A DNA stretch of 64,000 bases from Bacteroidota bacterium (lineage in GTDB: Bacteria > Bacteroidota > Bacteroidia > Cytophagales > Cyclobacteriaceae). The notes under the pieces were generated by a model. It had not been told where the DNA came from and did not search any database. It worked only from the letters and a program-made list of their open reading frames with translations. Position numbers and translations under genes: made by a program. The stretch is taken from assembly GCA_018267215.1 (NCBI GenBank), contig JAFDYX010000021.1:62001-126000 (forward strand), in the 5' to 3' direction. This document shows, piece after piece, positions 7,680 through 17,546 of the stretch. Position 1 is the stretch's first letter. The number at the start of each line of letters is the position of its first letter.

Positions 7680-10600
7680 ATGACGAAAAAACTACTCTTA
7701 TCATTTGCCTTGGTGCTAATGGCTTTTGCGGCTGTCTATGCGCAGGGTGTTACCACAGCCAGCATTAGTGGTGTAGTGGCAGACAAAGAGGGTAAAACTT
7801 TGCCTGGTGCTACCGTGATAGCCATTCATGTTCCGTCCGGAACAAAATATGGCGCTTCAACACGAGTTGATGGCCGATACAACTTGCCTGCTGTTCGTGT
7901 TGGTGGGCCATATACTGTAACTGTTACGTTTGTAGGTTACGAGGAACAAAAACAGTCTATAGATTATTTGGGATTGGATCAAAATTATACTGCAAATTTT
8001 AAACTCGGTGAGGCCACCCTAGATCTTTCGGAAGTGCAAGTAACAGCTCAAAAAGATCCTGTACTAAACTCAGAGCGCACCGGTGCAGCTACCAGTGTGC
8101 GAAGAGAGCAGTTTGAAAGACTTCCCACTATTACCAGAAGTTTTCAGGATTTTACTGCGCTTGACCCCCGCTCCAATGGCTTTGGTTTTGGTGGCCGAAG
8201 TAATTTGTATAATAATTTTACAATAGATGGTGCCACCTCGAATAACGTGTTCGGATTATCTGCACTACCCGGTGGCCAAACCAATTCTCAACCTATTTCA
8301 GTAGATGCCATCCAGGCCATTCAGGTTAACTTCGCTCCCTATGATGTTCGCCAAGGTGCTTTTACCGGGGCGGGAGTCAATGCGGTTACCCGAAGTGGAA
8401 CAAATGAATTCTCGGGCTCAGTTTACAGTTTTTATAAAAACCAGAATATGGTAGGCACCAAAGTGGCCGGTGTTACGCAAAGCAACGCTAATTTTGCTTA
8501 TCAAAACACGGGGTTTAGACTAGGTGGCCCCATCATCAAGAACAAACTATTTTTCTTTGCCAATTATGAGTTTGAAAAAAGTATCAGCCCCTCTACTACC
8601 TATCCGGTAAATGCCTCTGGTGATCAGCCCACAGCTATTACAGATCCGAGTAATCCGGCTTATGGGTCAGAAACAAACCTGCAGCGAATTTTAGATTTTT
8701 TTAAGGCTAACCCATCTTTAGTCAATAACTATAATCCGGGATCTTACAATAATTTTGATGTGCCCACACAAAGTCAAAAGTATCTGGCTCGTTTAGATTT
8801 TAACATTTCAGACCAGCATAAACTCACCGTTAGGTATAACCAATTGAATGCCTTTCGGGATGTGACTCCCAGTAGTTCAGGGGGGATCGGTTCATCACCG
8901 AATGGTGGCAGAACTAATAGTGTTAATTATGTGCCGTTCTCCAATTCTTTTTATCGCCAACAAAATAATCTTTACAACATCATTGCTGAGTTGAACAGCA
9001 CCTTCAGTAATAAATACTCCAATACCTTTACAATCGGATATTCTGCTTTCCGCGATCCACGCGAGCAAGGTGGTGGCGGGGCTGTACCTGCCTTCCCCAC
9101 AGTTGACATTCTCGGCCCTAACGGACAAAACTTAACGACCATTGGACCCGATCCGTTTACGCGCAACAATCAATTAAACCAAGACATTATCCAATTGAAT
9201 GATAACTTCAATATTTACAAACCCAATCACGTCATCACTATTGGAACAGCCAATGAATTTTTCAAATTCATGAACGTATTTACACAGCAAATCAACGGGG
9301 TTTATCAGTATAGCAGTATCAGCAATTTCCTCAATAATATTACCAGCCCTGCTACGGGTAATGCACCTACTCAGTATTTGCTTCAGTATTCAGCCGTAGC
9401 AGGAAATCCTGCTCCGGGTGCCAGTTGGAAAGCACAACAACTTGGCTTTTACATCCAAGATCAGTACACCGGATTTAAAAATGTAAAATTGACTTATGGT
9501 ATGCGGGTAGATTTACCTACATACCCGGGTACTCTTCCTCAGAACCCTATTAGTGATGGCTTAACATTTGCCAATGGAGAGAAAATTCAAGTGGGGCAAC
9601 TACCCAAACTCAGCCCTCTCTACTCTCCCCGCATTGGCTTCAATTGGGATGTTAAAGGAGATAAGACGCTTCAGTTGCGCGGTGGAACGGGTGTGTTCAG
9701 CGGCCGTGTACCATTTGTATGGTTATCCAACCAAGTTACTAATAATGGGTTATTGTTTGGTTCAATCATTGCTCAGGGAGCTGCTGCTCAGAGCTATAAT
9801 TTCAGTCCAACCCCACTAACATCCAATGGAGGGGCCTCTCCGCAATTTGCCATCAATGCTGCGGTTCATAATTTTAAATTTCCTCAAGTATGGAGAACCA
9901 ACCTCGCTATAGATAAATCTTTGCCTGGTGGCTTGATTGGAACTTTGGAATTTATTTACACAAAAAATATCAATGCCGTTTACTATCGCGATGCCAACCT
10001 GAATGCGCCTATCCGCAATGTGGATGGAGATGGACGCCCCCAATACTCGGCAACCATTGCCCCCAACCCCAGCGTTTCTACCGATGCTAACGGTGTGCCT
10101 TTGTGGGGCAGGAGGGTAAACCAAAACATCACACAAGCTGTGATGCTTGACAACACTAACAAGGGTTATCAGTATTCCGCAACAGCCCAGTTACAAAAGA
10201 CTTTTGAAAAAGGGTTTTACGCCACGGCTGCATATACCTACTCTGACTCTCGTGATGCGTTCAGCGAAACCGGATCAACTGCCAATGGCAACCTCACTAG
10301 TTATCCACAAGTTTCAGGTATGAATACACCCATACTATCCTACTCTTCAAACTTAGCTCAACACCGTATTGTGGCTAGTGCATCCTACCGAAAAGAATAT
10401 TTAAAATATGCTGCCACTACTATTTCTGCTATTTACCAAGGTTCGTCCGGGTTTCGGTATTCCTACACCTACAGTGGTGATATTAATGGTGACGGAAATG
10501 CAAGCAATGACCTTATCTATATCCCCCGCAACCAAAGTGAAATTTTGTTAACTACTTCTGGCGCCTCCGACACCCGGTCAGTTAGCCAGATTTGGCAACA

Positions 10601-11066
10601 GTTAGACAATTACATCAATCAAGACAAGTATCTAAGCCAACATCGTGGTGAATATGCTGCAAGGAATGGTGCGGCTGCTCCTTGGTTTAATGTATTGAAC
10701 TTGCGTTTGCTGCAAGATTTTTACATTGAAACAAAAAATGGCAAGCGCAACACATTACAGTTTTCTTTTGAGGCCATCAACTTCCTCAACTTGTTAAATT
10801 CTGATTGGGGCGTTGTCAGAACTCCGGCTCGGACTGCCTTGTTAAATTTTATTGGATATGAAAATCAGGCCGTAACCACTCCTAATTCACAAACCAATCC
10901 GTTATTGCCGAGCAATTCCTACACCACTACGGCTGCTTCGGGCAGGCCTATCTTCACGTTTGCAACCAACCGCGATGGTAGTGCATTAACCAATACTTGG
11001 GTGAATAACACTACGTCAGCTTCTCGTTATCAATTGCAAATTGGCGTACGTTATATTTTTAACTAA
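7680..11066 (+). CDS. Oar-like TonB-dependent receptor with carboxypeptidase regulatory-like domain
   Basis: 1128 residues. Signal peptide MTKKLLLSFALVLMAFAAVY with AQG cleavage region; residues about 24-115 form a carboxypeptidase regulatory-like domain (ASISGVVADKEGKTLPGATVIA, YNLPAVRVGGPYTVTVTFVGYEEQ). Then come a plug-like region (FTIDGATSNNVFGLSALPGG, FAPYDVRQGAFTGAGVNAVTRSGTNEFSGS) and a long beta-barrel ending YQLQIGVRYIFN. The arrangement matches Oar-type outer membrane proteins of Bacteroidota and myxobacteria; Oar-like proteins have been linked to transport of large ligands and protein secretion, but the substrate here is unknown. A DUF4397 lipoprotein follows 14 nt later, so the two form an operon and may be a receptor/surface lipoprotein pair. 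Confidence 0.92.
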   Translation: MTKKLLLSFALVLMAFAAVYAQGVTTASISGVVADKEGKTLPGATVIAIHVPSGTKYGASTRVDGRYNLPAVRVGGPYTVTVTFVGYEEQKQSIDYLGLDQNYTANFKLGEATLDLSEVQVTAQKDPVLNSERTGAATSVRREQFERLPTITRSFQDFTALDPRSNGFGFGGRSNLYNNFTIDGATSNNVFGLSALPGGQTNSQPISVDAIQAIQVNFAPYDVRQGAFTGAGVNAVTRSGTNEFSGSVYSFYKNQNMVGTKVAGVTQSNANFAYQNTGFRLGGPIIKNKLFFFANYEFEKSISPSTTYPVNASGDQPTAITDPSNPAYGSETNLQRILDFFKANPSLVNNYNPGSYNNFDVPTQSQKYLARLDFNISDQHKLTVRYNQLNAFRDVTPSSSGGIGSSPNGGRTNSVNYVPFSNSFYRQQNNLYNIIAELNSTFSNKYSNTFTIGYSAFRDPREQGGGGAVPAFPTVDILGPNGQNLTTIGPDPFTRNNQLNQDIIQLNDNFNIYKPNHVITIGTANEFFKFMNVFTQQINGVYQYSSISNFLNNITSPATGNAPTQYLLQYSAVAGNPAPGASWKAQQLGFYIQDQYTGFKNVKLTYGMRVDLPTYPGTLPQNPISDGLTFANGEKIQVGQLPKLSPLYSPRIGFNWDVKGDKTLQLRGGTGVFSGRVPFVWLSNQVTNNGLLFGSIIAQGAAAQSYNFSPTPLTSNGGASPQFAINAAVHNFKFPQVWRTNLAIDKSLPGGLIGTLEFIYTKNINAVYYRDANLNAPIRNVDGDGRPQYSATIAPNPSVSTDANGVPLWGRRVNQNITQAVMLDNTNKGYQYSATAQLQKTFEKGFYATAAYTYSDSRDAFSETGSTANGNLTSYPQVSGMNTPILSYSSNLAQHRIVASASYRKEYLKYAATTISAIYQGSSGFRYSYTYSGDINGDGNASNDLIYIPRNQSEILLTTSGASDTRSVSQIWQQLDNYINQDKYLSQHRGEYAARNGAAAPWFNVLNLRLLQDFYIETKNGKRNTLQFSFEAINFLNLLNSDWGVVRTPARTALLNFIGYENQAVTTPNSQTNPLLPSNSYTTTAASGRPIFTFATNRDGSALTNTWVNNTTSASRYQLQIGVRYIFN

Positions 11067-11080
11067 AAAATGACACTATC

Positions 11081-11854
11081 ATGAAATATTATAAATCCAT
11101 CATTCTGATCATCGTAATCGGATTAGCTGCTCAAGGTTGCTCTGATCCAAGTTACCCTAACCCACAAGTTTCATCTGTTACCCGGTATGCTAAAGTATTA
11201 TTTGTCAATGCCTCTCCCGATGCTCAAAGTTTGGTATATCAGGTTAACAATGCACAAGTAGTAACTTTAAATCCTCAAGTAGTGTCCGGTTACTTAAATG
11301 TTAATCCGGGCTCTGAGCAGATTCGAATTAAAAATGCAGTGTTTGGAGTTGTCGGAAGTGACACATTAGCCTTAAAAGCTGACCTTGTGACCCAATCCAC
11401 CTTAACGGGATCAGCCTCCTATACAGTTTTTGTTGTAGATTCTGTTAATCGTCCTTTTACCAAAGGTTCTGGTTTTACATCTAAGCCGGGTGGGCTGACT
11501 TTCATTGGGCCTTTGTCCGACAATTTGGCTATACAAGCATCTAAATCAGGAATTAGATTTTATAATCTTGCACCTGGCTCACCAACTGTATATCTGTCAA
11601 ATGCTGGTGCTTCACTGGGATCTATTAGCAATAGCACGGCCTATCGTGCGGGAAGCAGTTCATTCTCTTCTGTTGCTCCTAATACTTATACGCTGCAAGT
11701 AACTTCAGGAAGTATTTCGGGTACGCTATTAGCTTCAACTACCGTAACTCTTTCTCCGGGAAAAGCTTACTCTGTATTCTTAACAGGGAAAATAGTAAAC
11801 CCCGGAGCCATTGTTAAAGTTGCCTATGCCTTGAATGTAATTCAGCATAATTAG
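11081..11854 (+). CDS. DUF4397 domain lipoprotein
   Basis: 257 residues. Lipoprotein signal with Cys in AAQGCSDPS (about residue 20). The remainder matches the DUF4397 pattern: AKVLFVNASPDAQSLVYQVNN near the start of the domain and repeated Ig-like halves (IRFYNLAPGSPTVYLSNAGASLGS, AYRAGSSSFSSVAPNTYTLQVTSG). Such proteins are exported and often sit next to outer membrane receptors in Bacteroidota; function is unknown. It is co-directional with and 14 nt downstream of the Oar-like receptor and is followed by an intrinsic terminator. Confidence 0.87.
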   Translation: MKYYKSIILIIVIGLAAQGCSDPSYPNPQVSSVTRYAKVLFVNASPDAQSLVYQVNNAQVVTLNPQVVSGYLNVNPGSEQIRIKNAVFGVVGSDTLALKADLVTQSTLTGSASYTVFVVDSVNRPFTKGSGFTSKPGGLTFIGPLSDNLAIQASKSGIRFYNLAPGSPTVYLSNAGASLGSISNSTAYRAGSSSFSSVAPNTYTLQVTSGSISGTLLASTTVTLSPGKAYSVFLTGKIVNPGAIVKVAYALNVIQHN

Positions 11855-11872
11855 TAAGCCCTGTTTCTATTA

Positions 11873-11903
11873 AAAAAAGGTTGCCGGTGAAGCAGCCTTT
11901 TTT
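11873..11903 (+). terminator. Intrinsic terminator after the DUF4397 gene
   Basis: A stem GGTTGC/GCAGCC (one G-U pair) with a 7-nt loop is flanked by an A-run and a T-run that also pair, giving a typical bidirectional-looking terminator 18 nt after the stop codon at 11854. It lies upstream of the ATG chosen for the next gene, which argues against the earlier TTG start at 11881. Confidence 0.75.
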
Positions 11904-11931
11904 ATTTCTCTGTATTTTTCTACCTTCCCCA

Positions 11932-13437
11932 ATGGCCGGAAGGATTTTATGTATTCTTCTTTTCTTTTGCCTCGCATGTTGCGAAAAGAAGGAGCCCAAA
12001 AGCAACTTTGCCGCGCAGCCTTTGTTGCAGCGCGACCTGGGCGACATCCAAAAACGCGGCTACCTCGAAGTCATCATTGACAATAATTCTGTCAGCTATT
12101 TTATTTACAAAGGGCGCACGATGGGTTTTGAGTACGAATTGCTGCAACGACTTGCCGCCTCCCTGCACGTAGATTTAAAAATACGGGTGATTGCTGGCAT
12201 TGAAGATGCGATTGACAAGCTGAACCGGGGCGAAGGCGACATTGTGGCTTTTCCGCTCACCATCACTCGCGAACGGGCTGAGATTATTTCGTTCAGCGAT
12301 ACGCTGTTTAAAACTCCGCCTGTATTGGTGCAAAAAAAACCTAACCACTGGCGCATGTTGCCCCCAAGCCAGGTAGAAAAAAAGATATTGCGCAACCCCA
12401 TAGACTTGGCCGGGAAGGAAGTACATGTAAAAAATGGTTCTGCCTTTATTAGTCAGCTTCAAGCTATTTCAGGTGAGGGCGGTAAAAAAATTATTATCCA
12501 CGAAGACAGCGCTGATGCCGAAACGGAGTCGCTCATACACAAAGTAGCACTGGGCGAAATCCGGTACACGGTGGCCGATCAAATGATAGCACAGGTAGGT
12601 GAGCTCTATTATCCTAACCTTGATATCAGCACTGTTATTAACCAACCTCAACCGATCGGCTGGGGTATAAGAAAAAATTCTCCCGAATTATTAACAACCA
12701 TTAATCAATGGCTTGCTCAAACCAAAAAGCAAGGAGTATTTCAGGTAATCTACGATCGCTATTTTAACAGCCCTCGTTTTTTTGTACCCCTGATATCCAC
12801 TGACTTCACACCATTGAAAACAGATAAACTCAGTCCGTATGATGAGCAATTAAAGCAAGGTGCTACCCGATTGGGTTGGGATTGGCGGCTGCTGGCATCG
12901 GTGGCATTTCAAGAATCTAATTTTAATCCGCGTGTAGAGTCGTGGGCAGGTGCCATCGGGCTCATGCAGGTGATGCCCGAAACAGGTTTGCATTTCGGTA
13001 TAAAAAATTTGTGGGATCCTGATCAAAATATTGTTGCGGGCATCCGTTTCCTGAAATTTTTGGATGACTACTGGAAAAAGACTGTAACAGACGACAGCGA
13101 ACGCAAAAAATTTGTACTGGCCTCGTATAACGTGGGGCTCTCGCATGTGGACGATGCCCAGAAGCTGAGCGAAAAATATGGTGGAAGCCCAGACCTTTGG
13201 AACGACCATGTGGAGTATTACCTCAGCCAAAAATCTAATCCTAAATATTACCGCGACCCTGTTTCGCGTGCCGGCTATTGCCGTTGCTATGGCCCGGTGT
13301 TGTATGTCAAGCAAGTGCTGCAGCGTTATGAAGAATATAAAATCAGAATTGTTGCATCCTCTTTCAAGGAACACAACAATTTTTCTTCTTACGTGGGGGT
13401 TACTCCAACGGAATATCTCCCGGCTGCTCGCCAATGA
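11932..13437 (+). CDS. mltF: Membrane-bound lytic murein transglycosylase F
   Basis: 501 residues from the ATG at 11932. The N terminus (MAGRILCILLFFCLACCEKK) is a lipoprotein signal. Residues about 35-270 are a periplasmic solute-binding type 3 domain (RGYLEVIIDNNSVSYFIYKG, GFEYELLQRLAASL, VAFPLTITRERAEIISFSD). Residues about 300-450 are an SLT transglycosylase domain (WRLLASVAFQESNFNPRVES with the catalytic Glu, GAIGLMQVMPETG, NIVAGIRFLKFL, VLASYNVG). MltF cleaves peptidoglycan glycan strands and forms 1,6-anhydromuramic ends; the solute-binding domain senses muropeptides in Pseudomonas MltF. The 3' end overlaps the convergent RND pump gene by 38 nt. Confidence 0.93.
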   Translation: MAGRILCILLFFCLACCEKKEPKSNFAAQPLLQRDLGDIQKRGYLEVIIDNNSVSYFIYKGRTMGFEYELLQRLAASLHVDLKIRVIAGIEDAIDKLNRGEGDIVAFPLTITRERAEIISFSDTLFKTPPVLVQKKPNHWRMLPPSQVEKKILRNPIDLAGKEVHVKNGSAFISQLQAISGEGGKKIIIHEDSADAETESLIHKVALGEIRYTVADQMIAQVGELYYPNLDISTVINQPQPIGWGIRKNSPELLTTINQWLAQTKKQGVFQVIYDRYFNSPRFFVPLISTDFTPLKTDKLSPYDEQLKQGATRLGWDWRLLASVAFQESNFNPRVESWAGAIGLMQVMPETGLHFGIKNLWDPDQNIVAGIRFLKFLDDYWKKTVTDDSERKKFVLASYNVGLSHVDDAQKLSEKYGGSPDLWNDHVEYYLSQKSNPKYYRDPVSRAGYCRCYGPVLYVKQVLQRYEEYKIRIVASSFKEHNNFSSYVGVTPTEYLPAARQ

Positions 13438-16400
13438 CTTCTACTTTTGGCGGAAGTAATTTGTACATCACCGGTGTAACCAATCTGGAAAGCAGTGTGG
13501 AACTGATCAGCCCACCTATGATTACCAAAGCGAGAGGCGAGTACAACGGATTGCCTTCGATAGCCAGTGGGATCAGCCCGCCAATGGCAGTAAGCGAAGT
13601 GAGCACGATGGGTACAAAACGGATTTCGCCCGCGTGTTCGATGGCTTCATCCAAAGGCACACCGCGTTCGCGCAGTTGATGGGTAAAGTCAACTAGCAAA
13701 ATGGAATTTTTTACTTCTATCCCTACCAACGCAATGAGACCCACGACAGCCACAAACGACATGGGGTTGCCGGTGAGAAACAACATAGTGATGGCTCCGA
13801 TGATGCCGAGTGGAATAACAGACAGGACGATCAGTGTACTTTTAAAATTTCCAAACTCCAGTACCAGCACGGCAATAAATCCGAACGCGGTAATCAAAAT
13901 AATAGTGCCCAACCCGCCAAACGACTCTTGTTTGTTTTCTACTTCTCCGGCCGCCACGTATCGGTATCCTTTCGGAAATTTGTAAGCGTTCAGTTTTTTT
14001 AGTACGACATTCGTTACATCTTCATACAAGTATCCGTTTTTTACAAAAGCCATCACGGTAGAAAACCGGTCTTTGTCATAATGCCTGACTAAGTTGGTGG
14101 ATGTTTCCATCTCCACCGATGCCAGTTGCCTGAGCGGAATGGCCTGGCCTATGGCAGAGTTTACAAAGAGTTTATCAAATACTTCATACGTGGTGTATTT
14201 TTCGCGTGGCAGCGTTACGTTGATATTGATTTTGTCTTCGCCTTCGCCCGGGGTAAACTGGCCTACATTCAAGCCTGCTACTCCGAGCCGTACCACCTTG
14301 TCAATATCGCTGACAGCCACACCTAATTGGCCTGCCTTCTCTTTATTGATTTTTACGTGCAGGTTTGTTTGTTGGTTAGCGATAGGGTTGTTCACATAAA
14401 TAGTTCCTTCTGTTTTTTTCAAAATCTCCTCTACGTCCATCGAAATTTTTCGCAGCGTGTCGAGGTTTTCGCCAAACAGGCGCAAGGCGATGGGCGCTTC
14501 TAAAGGCGGGCCTTGCTCAAAATCTTTTACTTCAATTTTGGCATTGGGGTAGTAGAAGAACTTGTCGCGTAGCTTGTCAATCAGCACCGTTTTTTTCTCG
14601 GGCGTAAGATTGTTCAACTGCACAAAAAACTGAGCAAAGTTGGGCGACTCGCTCCGTGCTATTACATTGTAGTATATCCGCGGGTTGCCTTTCCCCACAT
14701 TAGCCGTGAAGTAGGTAATGTCTTTTTCTTTTTTTAATTCACTCTCCACATAGCGCGCTACACGATCTGTTTCATACAAACTCGTGCTGCCCGGCATTTC
14801 TATGTTAATGAGGAACTGAGGTTTTTCAGATTTTGGAAACAAGCTAAACCCCACAACAGGAAACAACGACAAGCTGGCTACAAACAAAGCCAGTGCAATG
14901 CCGAGTGTGGCCCAAGGATGGCGCAACGCCCAATGGAGTATGCGCGTGTACGATTGGCTGATAGCCTTTTTCAATACACGCAGAAAAATATTGCCTTCTT
15001 TCGAGGTGTGTGTTTTCAACAAACGGCTCGATAAGAACGGCACGATGGTGAGCGACACGACTAAAGAAGCCAGCACTGTGGTAATGACGGCCATCGGTAA
15101 GCTGCGGATAAAATCTCCGGCTTGTTCAGGTAAAAAGACTAATGGCAAAAAGGCAAGGATCAATGTTGCGGTACACCCCAATACAGCTAACCCTATTTGT
15201 TTGGTCGCTTCAATGGCGGCCTCTTTTTTAGATTTGCCGGCACGCAGATAACGTTCTATGTTTTCGATCACTACTATTGAATCATCTACCAAAATCCCCA
15301 GCGCTACAATTAAGCCGACAATACTCAACTGATTGATGGAGTAGCCCAACGTATCGAGCATAAATAAGCCCATAAAAATGGAAAGCGGAATAGATATCAT
15401 CACTACCAGCGCTGCCCGGTTGCCCAACGGCAGCAATGTAACCGATACCAGCAGAATGGCGATCATAAAATCTTTGGCAAATCGCGAAAGCCGTTTTTGC
15501 ACACTCTTCGCCTGATCGAAGTTTTTTACCATCTTCATATTGGAAGGCAACTCTTTTTCAAACTGCGCCAACACGGGTGTAATCTGATCGTCCACGCTAA
15601 AAATGTTTTGCTGATCTTTTTGTGCAGCCGTCAGCAGCACACTCCGGTAGCCATTGAGCCGGGTAAAGTGCGTTTCATCTTCATAACCATTTTCTATTTC
15701 GGCTACATCTTTCAGGTACACAATTTTTCCGTTGGCGGCATATACAATGGTGTTTTTTATTTCTTCTATGTCTTTGTACTCCCCACTTGTTTTTACATTA
15801 AACCTGCGGGCTCCCATTTCAATATTGCCTCCGGGTATATTTACATTCTCGCTTTGAATGGCGCCTAATACATAGTTTAAAGGGATGTGTTGCTGTGCCA
15901 GTTTTTCGATGTTCAGCAGCACCCGAACATTCTGTTCAGGGTAGCCATGTGTTTCAATTTTTTTCAGGCTCTTTACTTTCTCAAGCCGGCTTTGCAATAA
16001 CTCAATTTGCTTTTTCAGATCGCTGTAAGGTGCCGTTTCCGACACTAAGGCCAGTTGCAGAATATTTACATCCGTAGAAGAAAATTTGATGATGCGTATA
16101 TCATAAATATCCTGTGGCAATTCGCCCCGTAAAGAATTTACCTCACGGATGATCTCCTGGTATTTTTCATCGGGATCCATTTCGTGTTTGTAGTCCACCC
16201 GGATAGATACTAACCCATCATACACATCCGATGTAATCCGCTTGATATTTTCCAAATCGCTGAAGCGTTTCTCCATGGGGTCAACCACCAGTTTCTCCAT
16301 ATCAATAGGGCTGGTGCCCGGATATACGACAATAATGGCAAAGGAGGGAGCTGTGGTTTCAGGGTCTTCTCCGCGCGGCATATTGAACAACGAGTTCAAC

Positions 16401-16474
16401 CCTAAGGCCACCATCAACACAAAAATGATAAGTGTAAACTGCCAGTTTTTAACTGAGAACTCAGCGATTTTCAT
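13400..16474 (-). CDS. RND efflux pump inner membrane permease (AcrB/HAE1 type)
   Basis: 1024 residues, full-length for the AcrB family. It starts MKIAEFSVKNWQFTLIIFVLMVALG (first helix), has the paired periplasmic loops and twelve membrane helices, and the RND motifs (GILVDDSIVVIENIERYLRAG with the conserved acidic pair in helix 4; GLIALVGIEVKNSILLVDF in the second half). It is a proton-driven trimeric pump working with the adaptor at 16485 and TolC-like channel at 17547. Substrate class cannot be fixed; it looks more like broad HAE1 pumps than metal-specific CusA. Only 10 nt separate it from the adaptor gene, indicating one operon headed by tetR. Confidence 0.95.
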   Translation of the reverse strand: MKIAEFSVKNWQFTLIIFVLMVALGLNSLFNMPRGEDPETTAPSFAIIVVYPGTSPIDMEKLVVDPMEKRFSDLENIKRITSDVYDGLVSIRVDYKHEMDPDEKYQEIIREVNSLRGELPQDIYDIRIIKFSSTDVNILQLALVSETAPYSDLKKQIELLQSRLEKVKSLKKIETHGYPEQNVRVLLNIEKLAQQHIPLNYVLGAIQSENVNIPGGNIEMGARRFNVKTSGEYKDIEEIKNTIVYAANGKIVYLKDVAEIENGYEDETHFTRLNGYRSVLLTAAQKDQQNIFSVDDQITPVLAQFEKELPSNMKMVKNFDQAKSVQKRLSRFAKDFMIAILLVSVTLLPLGNRAALVVMISIPLSIFMGLFMLDTLGYSINQLSIVGLIVALGILVDDSIVVIENIERYLRAGKSKKEAAIEATKQIGLAVLGCTATLILAFLPLVFLPEQAGDFIRSLPMAVITTVLASLVVSLTIVPFLSSRLLKTHTSKEGNIFLRVLKKAISQSYTRILHWALRHPWATLGIALALFVASLSLFPVVGFSLFPKSEKPQFLINIEMPGSTSLYETDRVARYVESELKKEKDITYFTANVGKGNPRIYYNVIARSESPNFAQFFVQLNNLTPEKKTVLIDKLRDKFFYYPNAKIEVKDFEQGPPLEAPIALRLFGENLDTLRKISMDVEEILKKTEGTIYVNNPIANQQTNLHVKINKEKAGQLGVAVSDIDKVVRLGVAGLNVGQFTPGEGEDKININVTLPREKYTTYEVFDKLFVNSAIGQAIPLRQLASVEMETSTNLVRHYDKDRFSTVMAFVKNGYLYEDVTNVVLKKLNAYKFPKGYRYVAAGEVENKQESFGGLGTIILITAFGFIAVLVLEFGNFKSTLIVLSVIPLGIIGAITMLFLTGNPMSFVAVVGLIALVGIEVKNSILLVDFTHQLRERGVPLDEAIEHAGEIRFVPIVLTSLTAIGGLIPLAIEGNPLYSPLALVIIGGLISSTLLSRLVTPVMYKLLPPKVEVIGEQPGDIPLE

Positions 16475-16484
16475 AATCAGGTTG

Positions 16485-17537
16485 TTACGGGTTGATTACT
16501 ATGGTGCTGTTTTCCGTTAAGAAGCCTGAGCCCCCGGTAACAACTTCCTTCAATGAATCGGGGTGTTGAGAAAGATAAGCGTACTTGCCCTCCAAAAAAG
16601 AAACCATGACAGGCACTTTGCGAACAGATTGATGATCGGTGTTGACCACAAACACAAAAGCATTTTTTCCCTGTCCATCTACGATTGATTCTACCGGAAC
16701 GCGTGCCAGTTTTATTTGTGTGGAAGGGAATATTTCTACTTTGGCAAACAAGCCGGTAGCTAATTTTTTATTTCCGGGTATAATCTGTACTTCGGCCTGA
16801 TACAAACCATTCATCGGGTCGGCTCCTTCATTGATGCTATTCAGTTCGCCTTCCATCGGTTCGTTGGGGTAGGCATCTGTAGTGATCTTGGCCTTATCTC
16901 CTTTTTTGATCCGCACCCAGTCAACATCGGGTAATCCTATTTTAACAATCCAATCATTTTTTGCAGCCGAGTTCAACAGGAGCACCGGAGTACCAGCACC
17001 AATCAACTCGCCTTCGTTGACAAATTTTTTGATGATTTTGCCTGTGTGATTAGCACGTATTTCAGAAAACTTGTAGTTAAAAGAAGCGATACGGAAATTC
17101 TCCCGAGCCACGTCAAAGGCAGTTTGCAGATTTTGCACCTGCTCTACCGTGGCGGCAGAATCTTTCAGCAGGCGTTGGCCACGGCTCAGGTCGCGCTGGG
17201 CTTTGGTCAAATTATTTTGAGCCTGTGCTACCTGTGCCTTGATTTCCGTTAAATCTAACGAAGCCAACAATTGTCCTTCGCGCACAGCATCGCCTTCGCG
17301 CACAGCAATTTTTGAGATGATGCCGTTAACTTTAAAAGAAAGTTTGGATTCTGTTTCGGTGCTGATCAGCCCCGAACTGATTACCGACCGGCTGTATTCT
17401 ATTGTCTGCACGGCAACAAGTTGTACGGCTACGGCTGTTTCATCAATACCGGTATTCTTATGTTGACTTTCTTTTTTGCCGCATGACACTATACTGAGGG
17501 CAATGACAAGAAAAAATAAATGGATGGTTTTTTTCAT
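16485..17537 (-). CDS. RND efflux periplasmic adaptor (membrane fusion protein)
   Basis: 350 residues. Lipoprotein signal MKKTIHLFFLVIALSIVSCG, lipobox VSC. The standard adaptor order is visible: beta/lipoyl half (ESKLSFKVNGIISKIAVREGDAVREGQLLASLD), alpha-helical hairpin (about 95-145: KAQVAQAQNNLTKAQRDLSRGQRLLKDSAATVEQV), second lipoyl half (IRANHTGKIIKKFVNEGELIGAGTPVLLL), beta-barrel and membrane-proximal domain. It would bridge the inner membrane pump and the TolC-like channel. It is 9 nt downstream of the tolC-like gene. Confidence 0.94.
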   Translation of the reverse strand: MKKTIHLFFLVIALSIVSCGKKESQHKNTGIDETAVAVQLVAVQTIEYSRSVISSGLISTETESKLSFKVNGIISKIAVREGDAVREGQLLASLDLTEIKAQVAQAQNNLTKAQRDLSRGQRLLKDSAATVEQVQNLQTAFDVARENFRIASFNYKFSEIRANHTGKIIKKFVNEGELIGAGTPVLLLNSAAKNDWIVKIGLPDVDWVRIKKGDKAKITTDAYPNEPMEGELNSINEGADPMNGLYQAEVQIIPGNKKLATGLFAKVEIFPSTQIKLARVPVESIVDGQGKNAFVFVVNTDHQSVRKVPVMVSFLEGKYAYLSQHPDSLKEVVTGGSGFLTENSTIVINP

Positions 17538-17546
17538 AATGAAAGA

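Noticed and set aside
12850-13434. 194-residue antisense frame inside mltF
   Set aside because: No recognisable domain, codon pattern follows the mltF frame; a shadow of the real gene. The same applies to other long antisense frames in thrA, the RND pump, the T9SS proteins and the TPR kinase.
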